Both the position numbers and the translations under genes were made by a program. The notes under the pieces were generated by a model. It saw only the letters and a list, made by a program, of their open reading frames with translations. It was not told where the DNA came from and made no database searches. Below are positions 21,063 to 30,700 of a DNA stretch of 64,000 bases, in pieces (positions within the stretch are counted from its first letter, which is position 1; the number at the start of each line of letters is the position of its first letter). The stretch is from Perognathus longimembris pacificus (Eukaryota; Chordata; Mammalia; Rodentia; Heteromyidae). The DNA lies in the NCBI RefSeq assembly GCF_023159225.1, contig NC_063171.1, positions 39,277,378-39,341,377 on the forward strand, written 5' to 3'.

Positions 21063-21180
21063 AGCTGGGTATGGTGGTATATATTTCTAATCCCAAGACT
21101 TAAAAGGCAGAGGCAAGAAGATTTTGAGTTTGAAACCAGTCTGGACTACGTAGTAAGACTCTATCCCCCACCCTCACCCC
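21063..21180 (+). repeat. B1 monomer
   Basis: agctgggtatggtggtatat through gtaagactctatcccc, a diverged B1 without the right half. Confidence 0.65.
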
Positions 21181-21625
21181 AAGCAACATACAGAGATGTG
21201 CCAAGGTCACTCAACTAGTAAACAGTATAAATCTAGGTGGAACCCAAGTTTAGAGGACTCCAAGTTCTGTGCTTTTAGCCACTGTCCAATGGACTTTAAT
21301 ACATGGAAAGGAGAGACAGGTTCATTAAATCCTATAAGTATTCAAAAGAATGAGATTGTCTTTAGCTGAGTGGGTAAGTGCTATATGTGGTGGGCAGGCC
21401 AATCAGGAAACACCTCATAAAGGAGGTGGCTTTGAAATGGAATAAAAAGAGGAATTCACTCATTTCACAAATACTTAGGTTGAGTACCTACTACCTCTAC
21501 TGCACTCTGCTCTAGGGCTGAAGACAGAAAGGACCAAAGTCCTTGAGCTCCTGGACTTGCTGGGCCCTGGTAGGGATAGAAGCTTGGAAATCTTGAGTCT
21601 TAAAGGCTACCTTCCTTTACTTTCT

Positions 21626-21827
21626 TTTTTTTTTTGGCCAGTCCTGGGGCTTGGACTCAGGGCCTGAGCACTGTCCCTGGCTTCCTTTTGCTCAAGGCTA
21701 GCACTCTGCCACTTGAGCCATAGCACCACTTCTGGCCATTTTCTGTATATGTGGTGCTGGGGAATCGAACCCAGGGCCTCATGTATAGGAGGCAAGCACT
21801 CTTGCCACTAGGCCATATCCCCAGCCC
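21626..21827 (-). repeat. IDL-Geo SINE with 16-bp target-site duplication
   Basis: Antisense full-length copy. CCTTCCTTTACTTTCT is repeated exactly at 21610-21625 and 21828-21843. Confidence 0.95.
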
Positions 21828-21925
21828 CCTTCCTTTACTTTCTCAGTGTTCTACTCCTGGATTTATTTCCCAGATTCAAATACCCAAACTTCTAAGAAAT
21901 CTAAAGGCAAGGGCTTGAGTCAACT

Positions 21926-22165
21926 GCCTATGGCTCAGGCCTGTAATCTTAGCTACTCAGGAGACTGAGATCTGAGGACCCAGGTTCAAAGCCTGCCTGG
22001 GGAAGGAAAAGTCTGTGAGGCTGTTAGAGCCACTTAGTCACAGAAAAGCTGAAGTGGAGATGTGGCTCAAGTGGTGGAACACCAGCCTTGAGTGAAAAGT
22101 CTAAGGGACAGCACACAGGTCTGGATTCCAAGCCCCAGTACTTTCCTCCCCTCCCACCCAAAAAC
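21926..22165 (+). repeat. B1-Geo SINE
   Basis: tgcctatggctcaggcctgt through caagccccagtactttcc. Confidence 0.8.
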
Positions 22166-22207
22166 GTAAAATAAAGGCAAGGTCTGGCTCTGAGAATACT
22201 TTCCTGG

Positions 22208-22290
22208 AGTTGGGGGGATGTAGGTCAGTGATAAGTGTGCTTAGCATGTGCAGAGCCTGGGTGCAATTCCCAGCACTAAAATAAAGAGGT
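22208..22290 (+). repeat. ID-like monomer, diverged
   Basis: agttggggggatgtaggtca through gcaattcccagcactaaaa. It is the last SINE before a long SINE-free stretch. Confidence 0.65.
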
Positions 22291-22399
22291 ACAAGAATAC
22301 CTTCCTTCTACCCTGGAAATCCTTCCTAATGTCGGCATACATTTCTGCCAGATTCAATATGTTTTCTCGTATTTTCATTTTCCTCGTCCAAGGCCAAAT

Positions 22400-22810
22400 C
22401 TCAGAGCAGTAACCCAGCAGGCCGTGAGCCGCTGGCCCTTTAAGACAACCTTCTTCTCCCCACGTGCCGTCTGGTTGGGCTGGCGATGCTGACGCACGCG
22501 TGACGTCAATGGCAGCTGGCGGAGTCTGGGCACGAGGAGCAAAGTTGGGATGGGGGTGGGGGGAACCGGGGAGAGGGAAGGCAGTTAATTTGCATTTAAA
22601 GGGGCCGGGCCCGGGTTAATGATCAGGGCTTTAAAGAAACGTGTATTGGGAAAACTTTTCTATCCCAGGCTGTGGGTCAAGAAAATGGCGCGGTTCCGCT
22701 GAAGTCGGTGGTGATTGAAGTTTGCAATGTCAATTATGTCCTTCCGCGGCAAGGGGGAAGTAGTCCGTTCGTCGGTGCCTAGGCTAGGAGCACGTGACCG
22801 GGAGGGGGAG
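22400..22810. promoter_or_regulatory. CpG-containing promoter-like element upstream of MEF2D
   Basis: Within 400 bases there are CACGTG at 22461-22466, a palindromic CRE (TGACGTCA) at 22501-22508, an octamer (ATTTGCAT) at 22588-22595, a YY1-like AAAATGGCGCGG starting at 22682 and CACGTG at 22791-22796, in CpG-containing sequence unlike the flanks. It lies about 4.2 kb before the presumed MEF2D first exon and could be an alternative promoter or an enhancer. No transcript can be proven from sequence alone. Confidence 0.5.
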
Positions 22811-22950
22811 GATGGGGGAGCCAAAGAAGAGGGCGGAGCTGGGGCGAGGACTGTCAGGCTGCATTTCAGCTGCCCCCACCCCCACATCCTGCCCACCCTC
22901 TTGCAGCTGCCACCACATCCTGCCCCGCCAAGGGGGCAGGGAGCTCATTT

Positions 22951-23013
22951 GGGGGGGGGGGGGTATGCACTGACCCCGGACCCGGCTACGGCACATTCCC
23001 CCCCCCCCCCCCC
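22951..23013. repeat. G13 run and C16 run in inverted arrangement
   Basis: Thirteen G at 22951-22963 and sixteen C at 22998-23013 are separated by 34 bases and could pair as a hairpin; either may also form a four-stranded structure. Confidence 0.8.
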
Positions 23014-24380
23014 AGCTCTCTTCAGCTCCAGGGTGGGGCTTCTGCCCTTTGCCCCAAGGTCTGGCCCCAGGCATCCTGGCGCTAGACTTGGGGCTCTGCT
23101 TTGCCAGTACAGCCTTGGACAGCTCTCTCTGCCTGACTGCCATTCATCCTTCCTTCCAACTCTTGCCTGGAGTGAAACTTGGAAGAACCTCAAGATCAAG
23201 TTCCTTACAGACCCTTCATCCCTGAGCTAGTACAGTTACTAGGGGGAGAAATAGAGTTGTTCAATAAAGTTTTTATAATCAGAACTCAAATAAATACACA
23301 ACTGCACACCCGGATGCACATACACATTCAGATTCGTGTGATACATTTGCTGAGTGCATTCCAGGCTGGCTCTGCAAAGCTCTGAAGACCTGAGATTGAG
23401 ATCTCAGTCTCTAAAGGAGCTCAGGTTCTGGTGAGGAAGAGTCAATTTGGAAACCAAAAATGTCAGTGTTAGTATACTATGGTGTATGTACTGGGGAGAT
23501 AGATGATACACAGTAGAGAATGCTATGCAAGTTGGCACAGGACAGCACCAAGTCAGTGATGAGAATATATGCACCAAGCTACCCTACAAGCTGCTTAATG
23601 TCCTTTGCTTTACAAGCAAGGTGACAGAGGTGGAGAGAAACTGGTGATCTTTGTGGAGATCACTCAAAAACTGATAAAAGAAAGAAATGGGTGGTGATAG
23701 GCATTGAGATTATTCTGTTGGCTGTAGAGAAGGTGAGAGAGGCCAGTCAACATCCATGCAGATTAGAGGCTTGACCAGCAATAATGACTTCCCTGGGTTG
23801 TACTTTGTGACAAACTGTATACATTTATGGAAGGAACTTAACACAACCTATTCTTTTTAGGATAGGTGGATATCTAAATGTCTGACCATAGGGGATTTGA
23901 TAGCAGCTTAGGATTGTTAGGTGACTAGAAATGATGGGTGGGCAGTTTGAAGTGAGAGAGGAAAAATGAGACCCCACCGTTTTTGGTCATGCTCCATCGA
24001 TCATTCTACATATGGAGATTCTGGGATAGAAAGTCTAGAGGGCCATTTAGTGAGTCACTCTCAGGAAGTCCTTATTTCCATCCAGCTTCCAGCAGCTCTT
24101 ACTCCCTAGAGATTTTTAAGTCTTCCTCCATGGAGGTCAGTATCTTGTGCACGTTATTTAACCTCTTCCCTGAAGTTTACTCTAGATTCTAAATTCTGTC
24201 CCACTAATAACATCAGCATCTCCTACTCTGTAGTCTAGTGAATTGTCCTGAGAGCATCTCAAGGATTAAGTCACTTAATCTCTCACTGAGCTCTCCACTT
24301 CCTTCCCTTCTCCCTCCAGCTCCTGGCCCTTTAATACCCTCCCCAGGTGACTCACCTTCCTTCCTCATTCCTTTGTTAAG
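23014..24380. other. Unique intergenic DNA
   Basis: No SINE and no recognisable exon. An AATAAA at 23263-23268 followed by GTTTTT is the only transcript-end-like signal. The rest is moderately A/T-rich sequence with no pattern I could support. Confidence 0.55.
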
Positions 24381-24391
24381 GACCCAACATT

Positions 24392-24528
24392 CCAATACTG
24401 GGAGGATCAGCCAGCCAATCATAGCTCGGGCAGGCTTGCTTCTGGCTTGAGATTGGTTGGAGTTATGATTGGCGGAAGACTCACCTCGCTTATCTACAGG
24501 GATTGGGGAGGGGGTTTCTGGGAATTGG
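24392..24528. promoter_or_regulatory. CCAAT-box cluster
   Basis: Six CCAAT/ATTGG pentamers: forward at 24392 and 24415, reverse at 24452, 24468, 24502 and 24524. Clusters with spacings around 16-40 bp are typical NF-Y targets. Which transcript it would serve is unknown; MEF2D lies about 2.2 kb downstream. Confidence 0.5.
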
Positions 24529-24816
24529 GCCTGGGAAAGAATTTGTTGTGAGGCTGTTTGTGTTTTTAGAGAGAATCTTCAAGTAGAGCTCTGGCCAGAG
24601 GTCTCTCTGGCTTGGAGATCTTCCAGATTTGAGGCAGGTTGAGAACTTGGCCCTCTTGGTCTCCTGGGGACTTGCTTGTCCCTTTCCATTCTGCCCACCT
24701 CCCCCTTCCCCCCTCTGACTTGGGACCCAATGGACTGAAGGCTGCGTTCCCAGGCCTGTTCCTAAGAAGTCTTTTCCAACAGCCTTGGATCTCTCCAGTC
24801 TCAACATTCTGCTTTC

Positions 24817-24826
24817 CCGACGTCGG
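24817..24826. promoter_or_regulatory. CCGACGTCGG palindrome
   Basis: A 10-bp perfect palindrome containing the ACGT core, extendable to 16 bp with one mismatch, with GGAA (ETS-like) on both sides. It lies between the CCAAT cluster and the MEF2 site. Confidence 0.4.
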
Positions 24827-24890
24827 AAACAGCCGGAAAATAAACACCCTGATGACTAAACGGTTTCTCCAGCTAGAGCCTGGGGAAGCA

Positions 24891-24900
24891 CTAAAAATAG
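24891..24900 (+). promoter_or_regulatory. MEF2 consensus site upstream of MEF2D
   Basis: CTAAAAATAG matches YTAWWWWTAR exactly. It is about 1.8 kb before the MEF2D first-exon region, so the factor could bind near its own promoter. Confidence 0.5.
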
Positions 24901-25900
24901 AGGCCACAAGTGAGGGGAGGTTCCCTACTTTGGGGGGTGGGCACTTTCCCATCCTGCTACTGCCACAGTGTCAACTCTGGCACAAAGCTCATGTCTCCAA
25001 ATCTGTGGGGAAGGGTTAGATGGGCTCTCCCTGTCTACCCTCAAGTTTTTGGGACAAGCTAGCCTTGCCTAGTAAGGGAGAACTTGCTCTGATGCTGGGG
25101 GCCCGCCTCCCATACCAGCGGGCAGTTGAGAAGCTTACATTTGGGGACAATGTAGGACATTATATAAATCAGGTTTCCTTACAGAGGGGCCAGGTAAAAG
25201 GATTGGAAACTAAGGCCAAGGAAATAAGAGCCTGCTGGCTTCCAGTTCAAGGTACAAAACAAACCTCCAATTTATTTGCAAACCAATCCCACTGCTCTAT
25301 CCTTCTTTAAGTCTGGCCTGAACTAACTCGGACCTGAAGGAATTTTTTCAGTCTTGCCCCTTGGCCCAAAAGCCTGTTATTATAAAGCAATGTACTACAC
25401 AACTTTGGTGAGCTGATTTTATTTTCATGCCCAAGGTATGAGTTAAGTCCTATTATCACCATTTCCAGTTTTACCCTGGAAGATAACCAGGTAGAGGAGA
25501 ATTAGACAATGTGCTTGTGTTCGGTGAAGAATTGGTGGAGTGAGGCTTTGAAGTAAGGCAGGTTGACTGCAAAACTGCAGCATGATATGCTGCAGACATA
25601 TCGTTCTCGCAAGTATTAACCCAGACTTGGGGTCTTGTCCGGTATATTTAGACCCGGCTTAAGATAGAAATCAGGGCGTGTGAAGAACTGAGTGCCCTTT
25701 GGTTCTGCAAGATTCGAGATCGATGCCAGATGTGGTAGCACGCCGCTTCGGGAATGTGGGCCCACCACGAGGAAGGTGGGCAGATGGGGGTCCAGTGTCC
25801 AGGCACCAGGCACCTACATTCTTGTAGGGCCCTTGACATTTCCCCAGTAAGATCTACGGCTCATTCTTGAATAAGATGCTCAGAGATGTTTTCTGGGAGG
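24901..25900. other. Unique DNA between MEF2 site and CpG island
   Basis: No SINE or exon recognised. A 21-bp near-perfect palindrome occupies 25575-25595. CpG frequency rises from about 25740 on. Confidence 0.5.
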
Positions 25901-27770
25901 CAGATGGGGAGGGTTGGGGTCGCGCGCCCTTCAAATCGCCCCCTCGGCCCTAAGTAAGCACGCTGGGTCACCCGGGAATGACGAGCGGTCGCTTTAAATC
26001 GCTGGACGTCCGCCGAGCCGGGCCCAGGAAGGGGAGGGGGCCGGCCGCAGGTAGAGGGAGCAAGTGAGCTCCCCAGGTAACCTCCGGGGAGGGAACGAGG
26101 TCCGGGGAGTGAAGCTTTGTCACACGTCAAGTGGAGGAGATGCATTCTTCCCGGCACTTAGTCTCTCCTCTTCATTTCTCTACTTAAGACTCCTTCCTTC
26201 CTCCCAACTCTCCCGGGGCTTGGGGGGTATCGAGGTAGCTAGCGTGTGTGCCCGGGAGTGCGTGCGTGCGCCCCCCGCGGAGCCTCGAGGAGGAGAAGGA
26301 AGAAGCTCCGAGGGCGCCCGGCGGCCGTCCGCGAGCTGGAAGGGGGCACCGTGGGCACGGGACGATCCCTTTAAAGGCCTCTGGAGTCCCGTCTGTCTAC
26401 TTTGCCTCTCTCGGCCTCCACCAATCTCTTCTCTCCCTCTTCCCTTCCCCGCAGGCGGAGGGATCCGCCGCCGCTCCCCGCGCCGCAGCCAGCTTGGGAG
26501 GGTGGCGGGGTGGTGGTGGTGGTGGGGGGGGGGGGCCGCTGGCCCGGCCCGGCCGGCCCAAGGGAAGCCAGAGGCGGGGCCGCGTCCAGGACCGCCCCCC
26601 CCGCCTCGATCGGCCCCGCCCCTCCGCCCCCACAGGTCCCTCCCATTGGTCCCCCGCCTGTCCATCACTTCTGCTCTCCCTCCCTCCCCCCCCCCCCACC
26701 TCTCAAGCTAGGCTGAGCTGTGCCTACGTCGGCCTCGACTCCCGGGGGCTGGAGGAGTTACCTTTGGAGCCCGAAAGGAGGAAGGAAGCAAAATATCAAC
26801 AACAGTCGAGGCGGCTCCGGCGCTCGGCCGCGGTCCTCCTTTGCCCGCCGCCCGCCCGCCTGCCCGCCCCCGCGCGCACCACGGGGGCCCAGGCCCCCGG
26901 CGCCGCCCAGGGCCCGCGCGGACGCCGGCCTCATTTATTATTCCCCCCGCCCCGAGCGGCGGCTTCCCGCTGTTGAAGCTACCCCGGACCTGGGGCGAGG
27001 GCCATCCCCTCCCGGCTGTGACACCCCATTTCCCCCGCGGGACTGGTGAGTAGAGAAAAATAGCGCGCCTGCCACTTTAAGGGGCCCCCTCCCCCACCCC
27101 GTCCTGGGGCCGGGGTGGCGGGTGGTGGGGACTGTCCCCCGAGGGGTGTCGTGGGGTGCCCCCCGGGCTGGGCGGAACTCGCGGAGCGGACCGTGTTTCC
27201 GCGTGGTGCGGGCGGTGGGGTTCCGTAGAGAAACTGTGTGTCCGGGAGTCGGCTGTGGGGGACCCGCGGAGTGGGGTGTAATTCCCCGAGGTGTTGGAGG
27301 TGCGGGGTGGGGACGGGCGGACTGGGGGCGCGCCGGCCTGTGCTTTTCCGAGGGTCGGGAAGGCCTCGGAGCGGCCTGGGAAAGGGCGCCATCCTCACCG
27401 GGGGGTCTCCGGTGACAGCCTGGGGCGACTGACATTTTAACAGCCGGCTCCCCCTTCTTCTCCCTCCTTCCCCCCCCCCCCCCCCCGCCGCCTGTTCCCT
27501 CCCTCCTTGGCCCGAAATGGTGCAGAAGGGGGCCTGGGAGGGCGGTGAAGGGTGGGGGCGGGGGGAGCCGCAGCTGTTTGGGAAGCGGGGGAGGGAGGGG
27601 GGGATGTTGTTCAGATGACACCCGGGTGGTGGGTTGGGGTGTGAGTGTGTCTCCCGGGCCCGTGCCTGCCGGGTGTCTCACGGAGTTGGGACGCGGAGTC
27701 GCTAAGGAGATGGGCACGCAGGAGGACCCTCCTCGGGACCGCCTAGCCTAGGTTCCGAGACCCCTCGTGT
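25900..27770. promoter_or_regulatory. MEF2D: CpG island over the MEF2D promoter and first exon
   Basis: Dense CpG and GC-rich sequence, in contrast to the neighbouring kilobases, with GC boxes (ggggcgg-like), CTTTAAA motifs at 25990 and 26370, and several homopolymer G or C runs (C17 at 27470-27486). This is the expected housekeeping-type promoter for the downstream coding exons. The exact start site is not visible. Confidence 0.8.
26700..27045 (+). other. MEF2D: MEF2D non-coding exon 1 (5' edge approximate)
   Basis: The exon is placed by its strong donor ACTG/GTGAGT at 27045/27046 inside the CpG island, on the right strand and in the expected place for the first MEF2D exon. The 5' edge is a guess. 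It contains no start codon that could be joined in frame to the MADS box without the downstream initiation codon. Confidence 0.55.
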
Positions 27771-30700
27771 AGTTTGTCAGCAACTCCAGCTGGAGAACCC
27801 CCTGGCCAGAAGTTTGCAGCTGTTCAACATCTGGGCAGAGGAGTTCTCCAGTCTCTCTTTCCACCTATGGCAGGCCGAGTTGGGCTAGGAGTAGGGTCTG
27901 ACCAGGGAGGAGGGATGGGCTTTTGGGGAGGTTAGCCCACTTAGTCTCCCACTAGATTTTCAGCCTCTTTACATCGTGGGTCGGGGGGTCGTGTGTAACG
28001 ACGGGAAGTACTAAATCCCTGGTGATTCACACTGACCTCACAGGAACCCAGGGTGCCTCAGGAAAGGAGCACCCCTAGGCATGGGCTCACTTGACCACTG
28101 ACTAGGTTATACCAGGTTTGTTCTGAGTATGAGGCCTGGCCTCCCTTACCTCGTGTTGCTGGGTTGGGGGATGGTACAGTGGGTGGATCCTGTGCCTCCT
28201 TCCCTGTGCCCAGCACCCCCATATATGACTTTTATTCAGGGGCCTAGTTTTTTAAATATGAGGGTGGCAGTTATTCACCCTCCCCCCATGCCCCCAATGG
28301 GTCTCCAAAGCACTTCAGAGGCCAGCCTGGATGGACTATGGGAAGTTTGCCGGCTGGGGCAGTGACCTTGGGCTGCTCTGGCCTGGAGATCGGAGGGGAA
28401 ACCCAGTCCAGTATGAGATTAGGTGTATTGGAGTCAGGGCTGTCCACTTCCCACTCGCCCCACAGGAGGTTTCAGTGGATAAGAGCAAGAAAAAAGACAC
28501 ATCTCATTGTCCACAGATGCCCACCGCTTGTGATCACATCACCCCTGATCAGGACTCAGCCTAGTCTTCCATCCTGGCTCTCCCGGCTTTCACAGCCTGC
28601 CTGGGGAATGAATTTCCTTCCTGTGGTTTCTCAGTGTGTTGTGCAGGGGATGAGGGTGGGGTGGGATCTGTATGGGAGTGGCCGGGGCACTTACTATATA
28701 GGGTGGTTGGGGGACACTGGAACTGCAGCCTTTCTCCACTTGTCCCAGTGTGGGGGTTCTAGCGCTTGGGTCTCAGTAGTCATTTTCTCTTTGTTGTGAA
28801 TCCCCTGTCCACATGACATACTCTGTGTGCTTGCATGTATGTGTACATGTGTACATTGGTAAGGAGTTTCTTTGAAGAAGAGAGGAGCTTTTAATCACAT
28901 TACTGTAGCAACCAGAGAGGTTGAGTTTTTTACCTCAGAACACAAAGCAGATTCAAGTCAGAGCTTTAGTCCTTTTGCTCTTTTAGGCACAGCTTCATAG
29001 CAAGGAGAGACTTCAAAGGAAGACAGGCAGATGAACTGTGGTCCAAGAAAAGAAGCAGAACCCAGAAAGCATCACAAACCTTGTGATGGGGGATGGGCAC
29101 GGGAGGGGGGTGTAGGGCTAGAGCTTCTGTTACAGTGCTTGTAAGCAGCATGGTAGAAGATTTGGAAAAGTAGCAGGTGCTGCCCATTGTCCATCCCTAT
29201 CTGCCTGGTGGCCCTAGACTAGAGGGGCTGGGCATCCTAGCTCTGCCCCTCATAGCTTCTGGCTCTTCTTGTAGGCTAGGAGATTTGCTTGTCTTTCTGG
29301 CTGTGGTTATATAATCTCTCTCCAGCAGTGTTTTTTCTTTCTTTCTTTTTATTTTTTGGGGGTCTTTCCTGGGTTATATGATGGAGAAGAGAAGGTATAG
29401 GCAGACTCCTTAGGTTTGAGGGTAGGAAGAATAGCAGCAGGAAGCTGAGGGGTTTCATAGCCCCAGAGGAGGAGGAGGAGGAGGTTAGGCCCTCATTGAT
29501 TGTGACCCCCCCCCAATCCTACCCTGGGGAGGGGTCTGTGTTGTGGGTGTCCCTGGCCCTTGTGCCCCCAGAGAGGCCTAGACCTCTGCTTGTCTTGTCA
29601 ACCTTCTCTTCCTGGACAGCTGGACCCCCTTCCCTCCCTATTTAGCACTGTGTTTACATGGGCCTCGTACAGGCTCTTGTTGGATGAACACTTTGCCATC
29701 CACCTGTGTACCTCCTTGGGGGAGAAGAGATTCCAGGGACAAATGGGTAGGTCCAATGTTGCCATGGTTGTATTTAAGCGGGCTCCCTGCTTCTCTGCCC
29801 TCTGGTCTGGACAGTGGTGGCCTTACTGGAGAAGAACAGCTGGTGGGGTACAGATCTTCCTCTTAGACACAAATGCAACTGTTCAGCTAGGTTCTGGAAG
29901 GGGCATGAGGATTCCATGCAGGCATAGGACCTACCATATGGGGTCAGATTCTGGGTCTGTGGCCATGGTTGTCACCCTTGGGGAACTCTTCACGTTCCAA
30001 GGCTAGCTGGTCCGGGGCAATTAGCTCTCTTTTACAGGGAAGAGGGAAGAAGGAGATGGTGGCGGGGCCAGAACAGCCTCAGCATCACTGTAATCGTTGG
30101 TGGCTTTTATGAGCCAGTCATGGGGCCAGAGTCCAGCCAAACCTCTGTCCTGTCCCAGTTTGGTGACTTACTCATGAGAGGAAAGGACAGTTTTAGGGCC
30201 TAAGAGCTCTGTTCTAGAAGCTGGGTATCTGATTGTGTGGTGGTTAATATTGCCCTGTCTGTTCAGTCACAGCAGGCAGGGTGAAGCTAAGCTTCAGGAA
30301 TTGCTTCCCAGTGAGACTAGGTTGGGAAGAGAGAGATGGCTTTTAACTTGGCCTGGAAAAGGTGGGGATCTCAAAGTACTTTTTTCTCCAGTGGATCTGC
30401 TAAAAAAAAAACAAAAAAAAACCACCTTGACCTTTGGCCTAGTCGAGTTGGTGCTGTTTGGCTCCTGGAATATTTATTTTCTCTTCTCTTCCCCTTGCCT
30501 AGGACAAAAAGTATTCTGAAGCTAGTTTGTGCTGGAGCTAGCCTTTGAGCTTCTTTCTTCTAGCAAGAGCACTGAGTGTGGGAGGGGGGTCTCTTTCAGA
30601 CTGGCAGGTCCAGATGCACCTGGCAGGCCTACAGCATTTAGTGTCATCCATGTATGAAGGTGTGTGGTGCATACTTGGGTGTGTAGACACCCACAGAGCA

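Larger units (their letters stand above)
7751..22380. other. IQGAP3-MEF2D intergenic region, SINE-rich
   Basis: No coding gene is recognised. The DNA is a patchwork of IDL-Geo, B1-Geo, ID and B1 copies on both strands (listed separately), simple repeats and MIR remnants. Longer unique stretches lie at 10450-10735, 10940-11470, 13055-13560, 15150-15755 and 16700-19000; in these I see no conserved reading frame. Open frames here fall in repeat-derived sequence or lack any recognisable domain. Confidence 0.8.

Noticed and set aside
22715..23230. 171-codon open frame after the promoter-like block
   Set aside because: It passes through the G and C homopolymers and has no recognisable protein features. 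A transcript is possible, a protein is not supported.
26064..26976. Long open frames of 160-240 codons on both strands in the CpG island
   Set aside because: GC-rich DNA lacks stop codons by composition. The frames are proline/arginine/glycine-rich, overlap each other in several frames, and lack any recognised domain.
26938..27717. Minus-strand open frame of 259 codons
   Set aside because: It runs through the CpG island antisense to the first MEF2D exon and has low-complexity P/R/T content; composition explains it.
28219..28228. SRF CArG box (CCATATATGA)
   Set aside because: One mismatch to CC(A/T)6GG and no supporting motif nearby.
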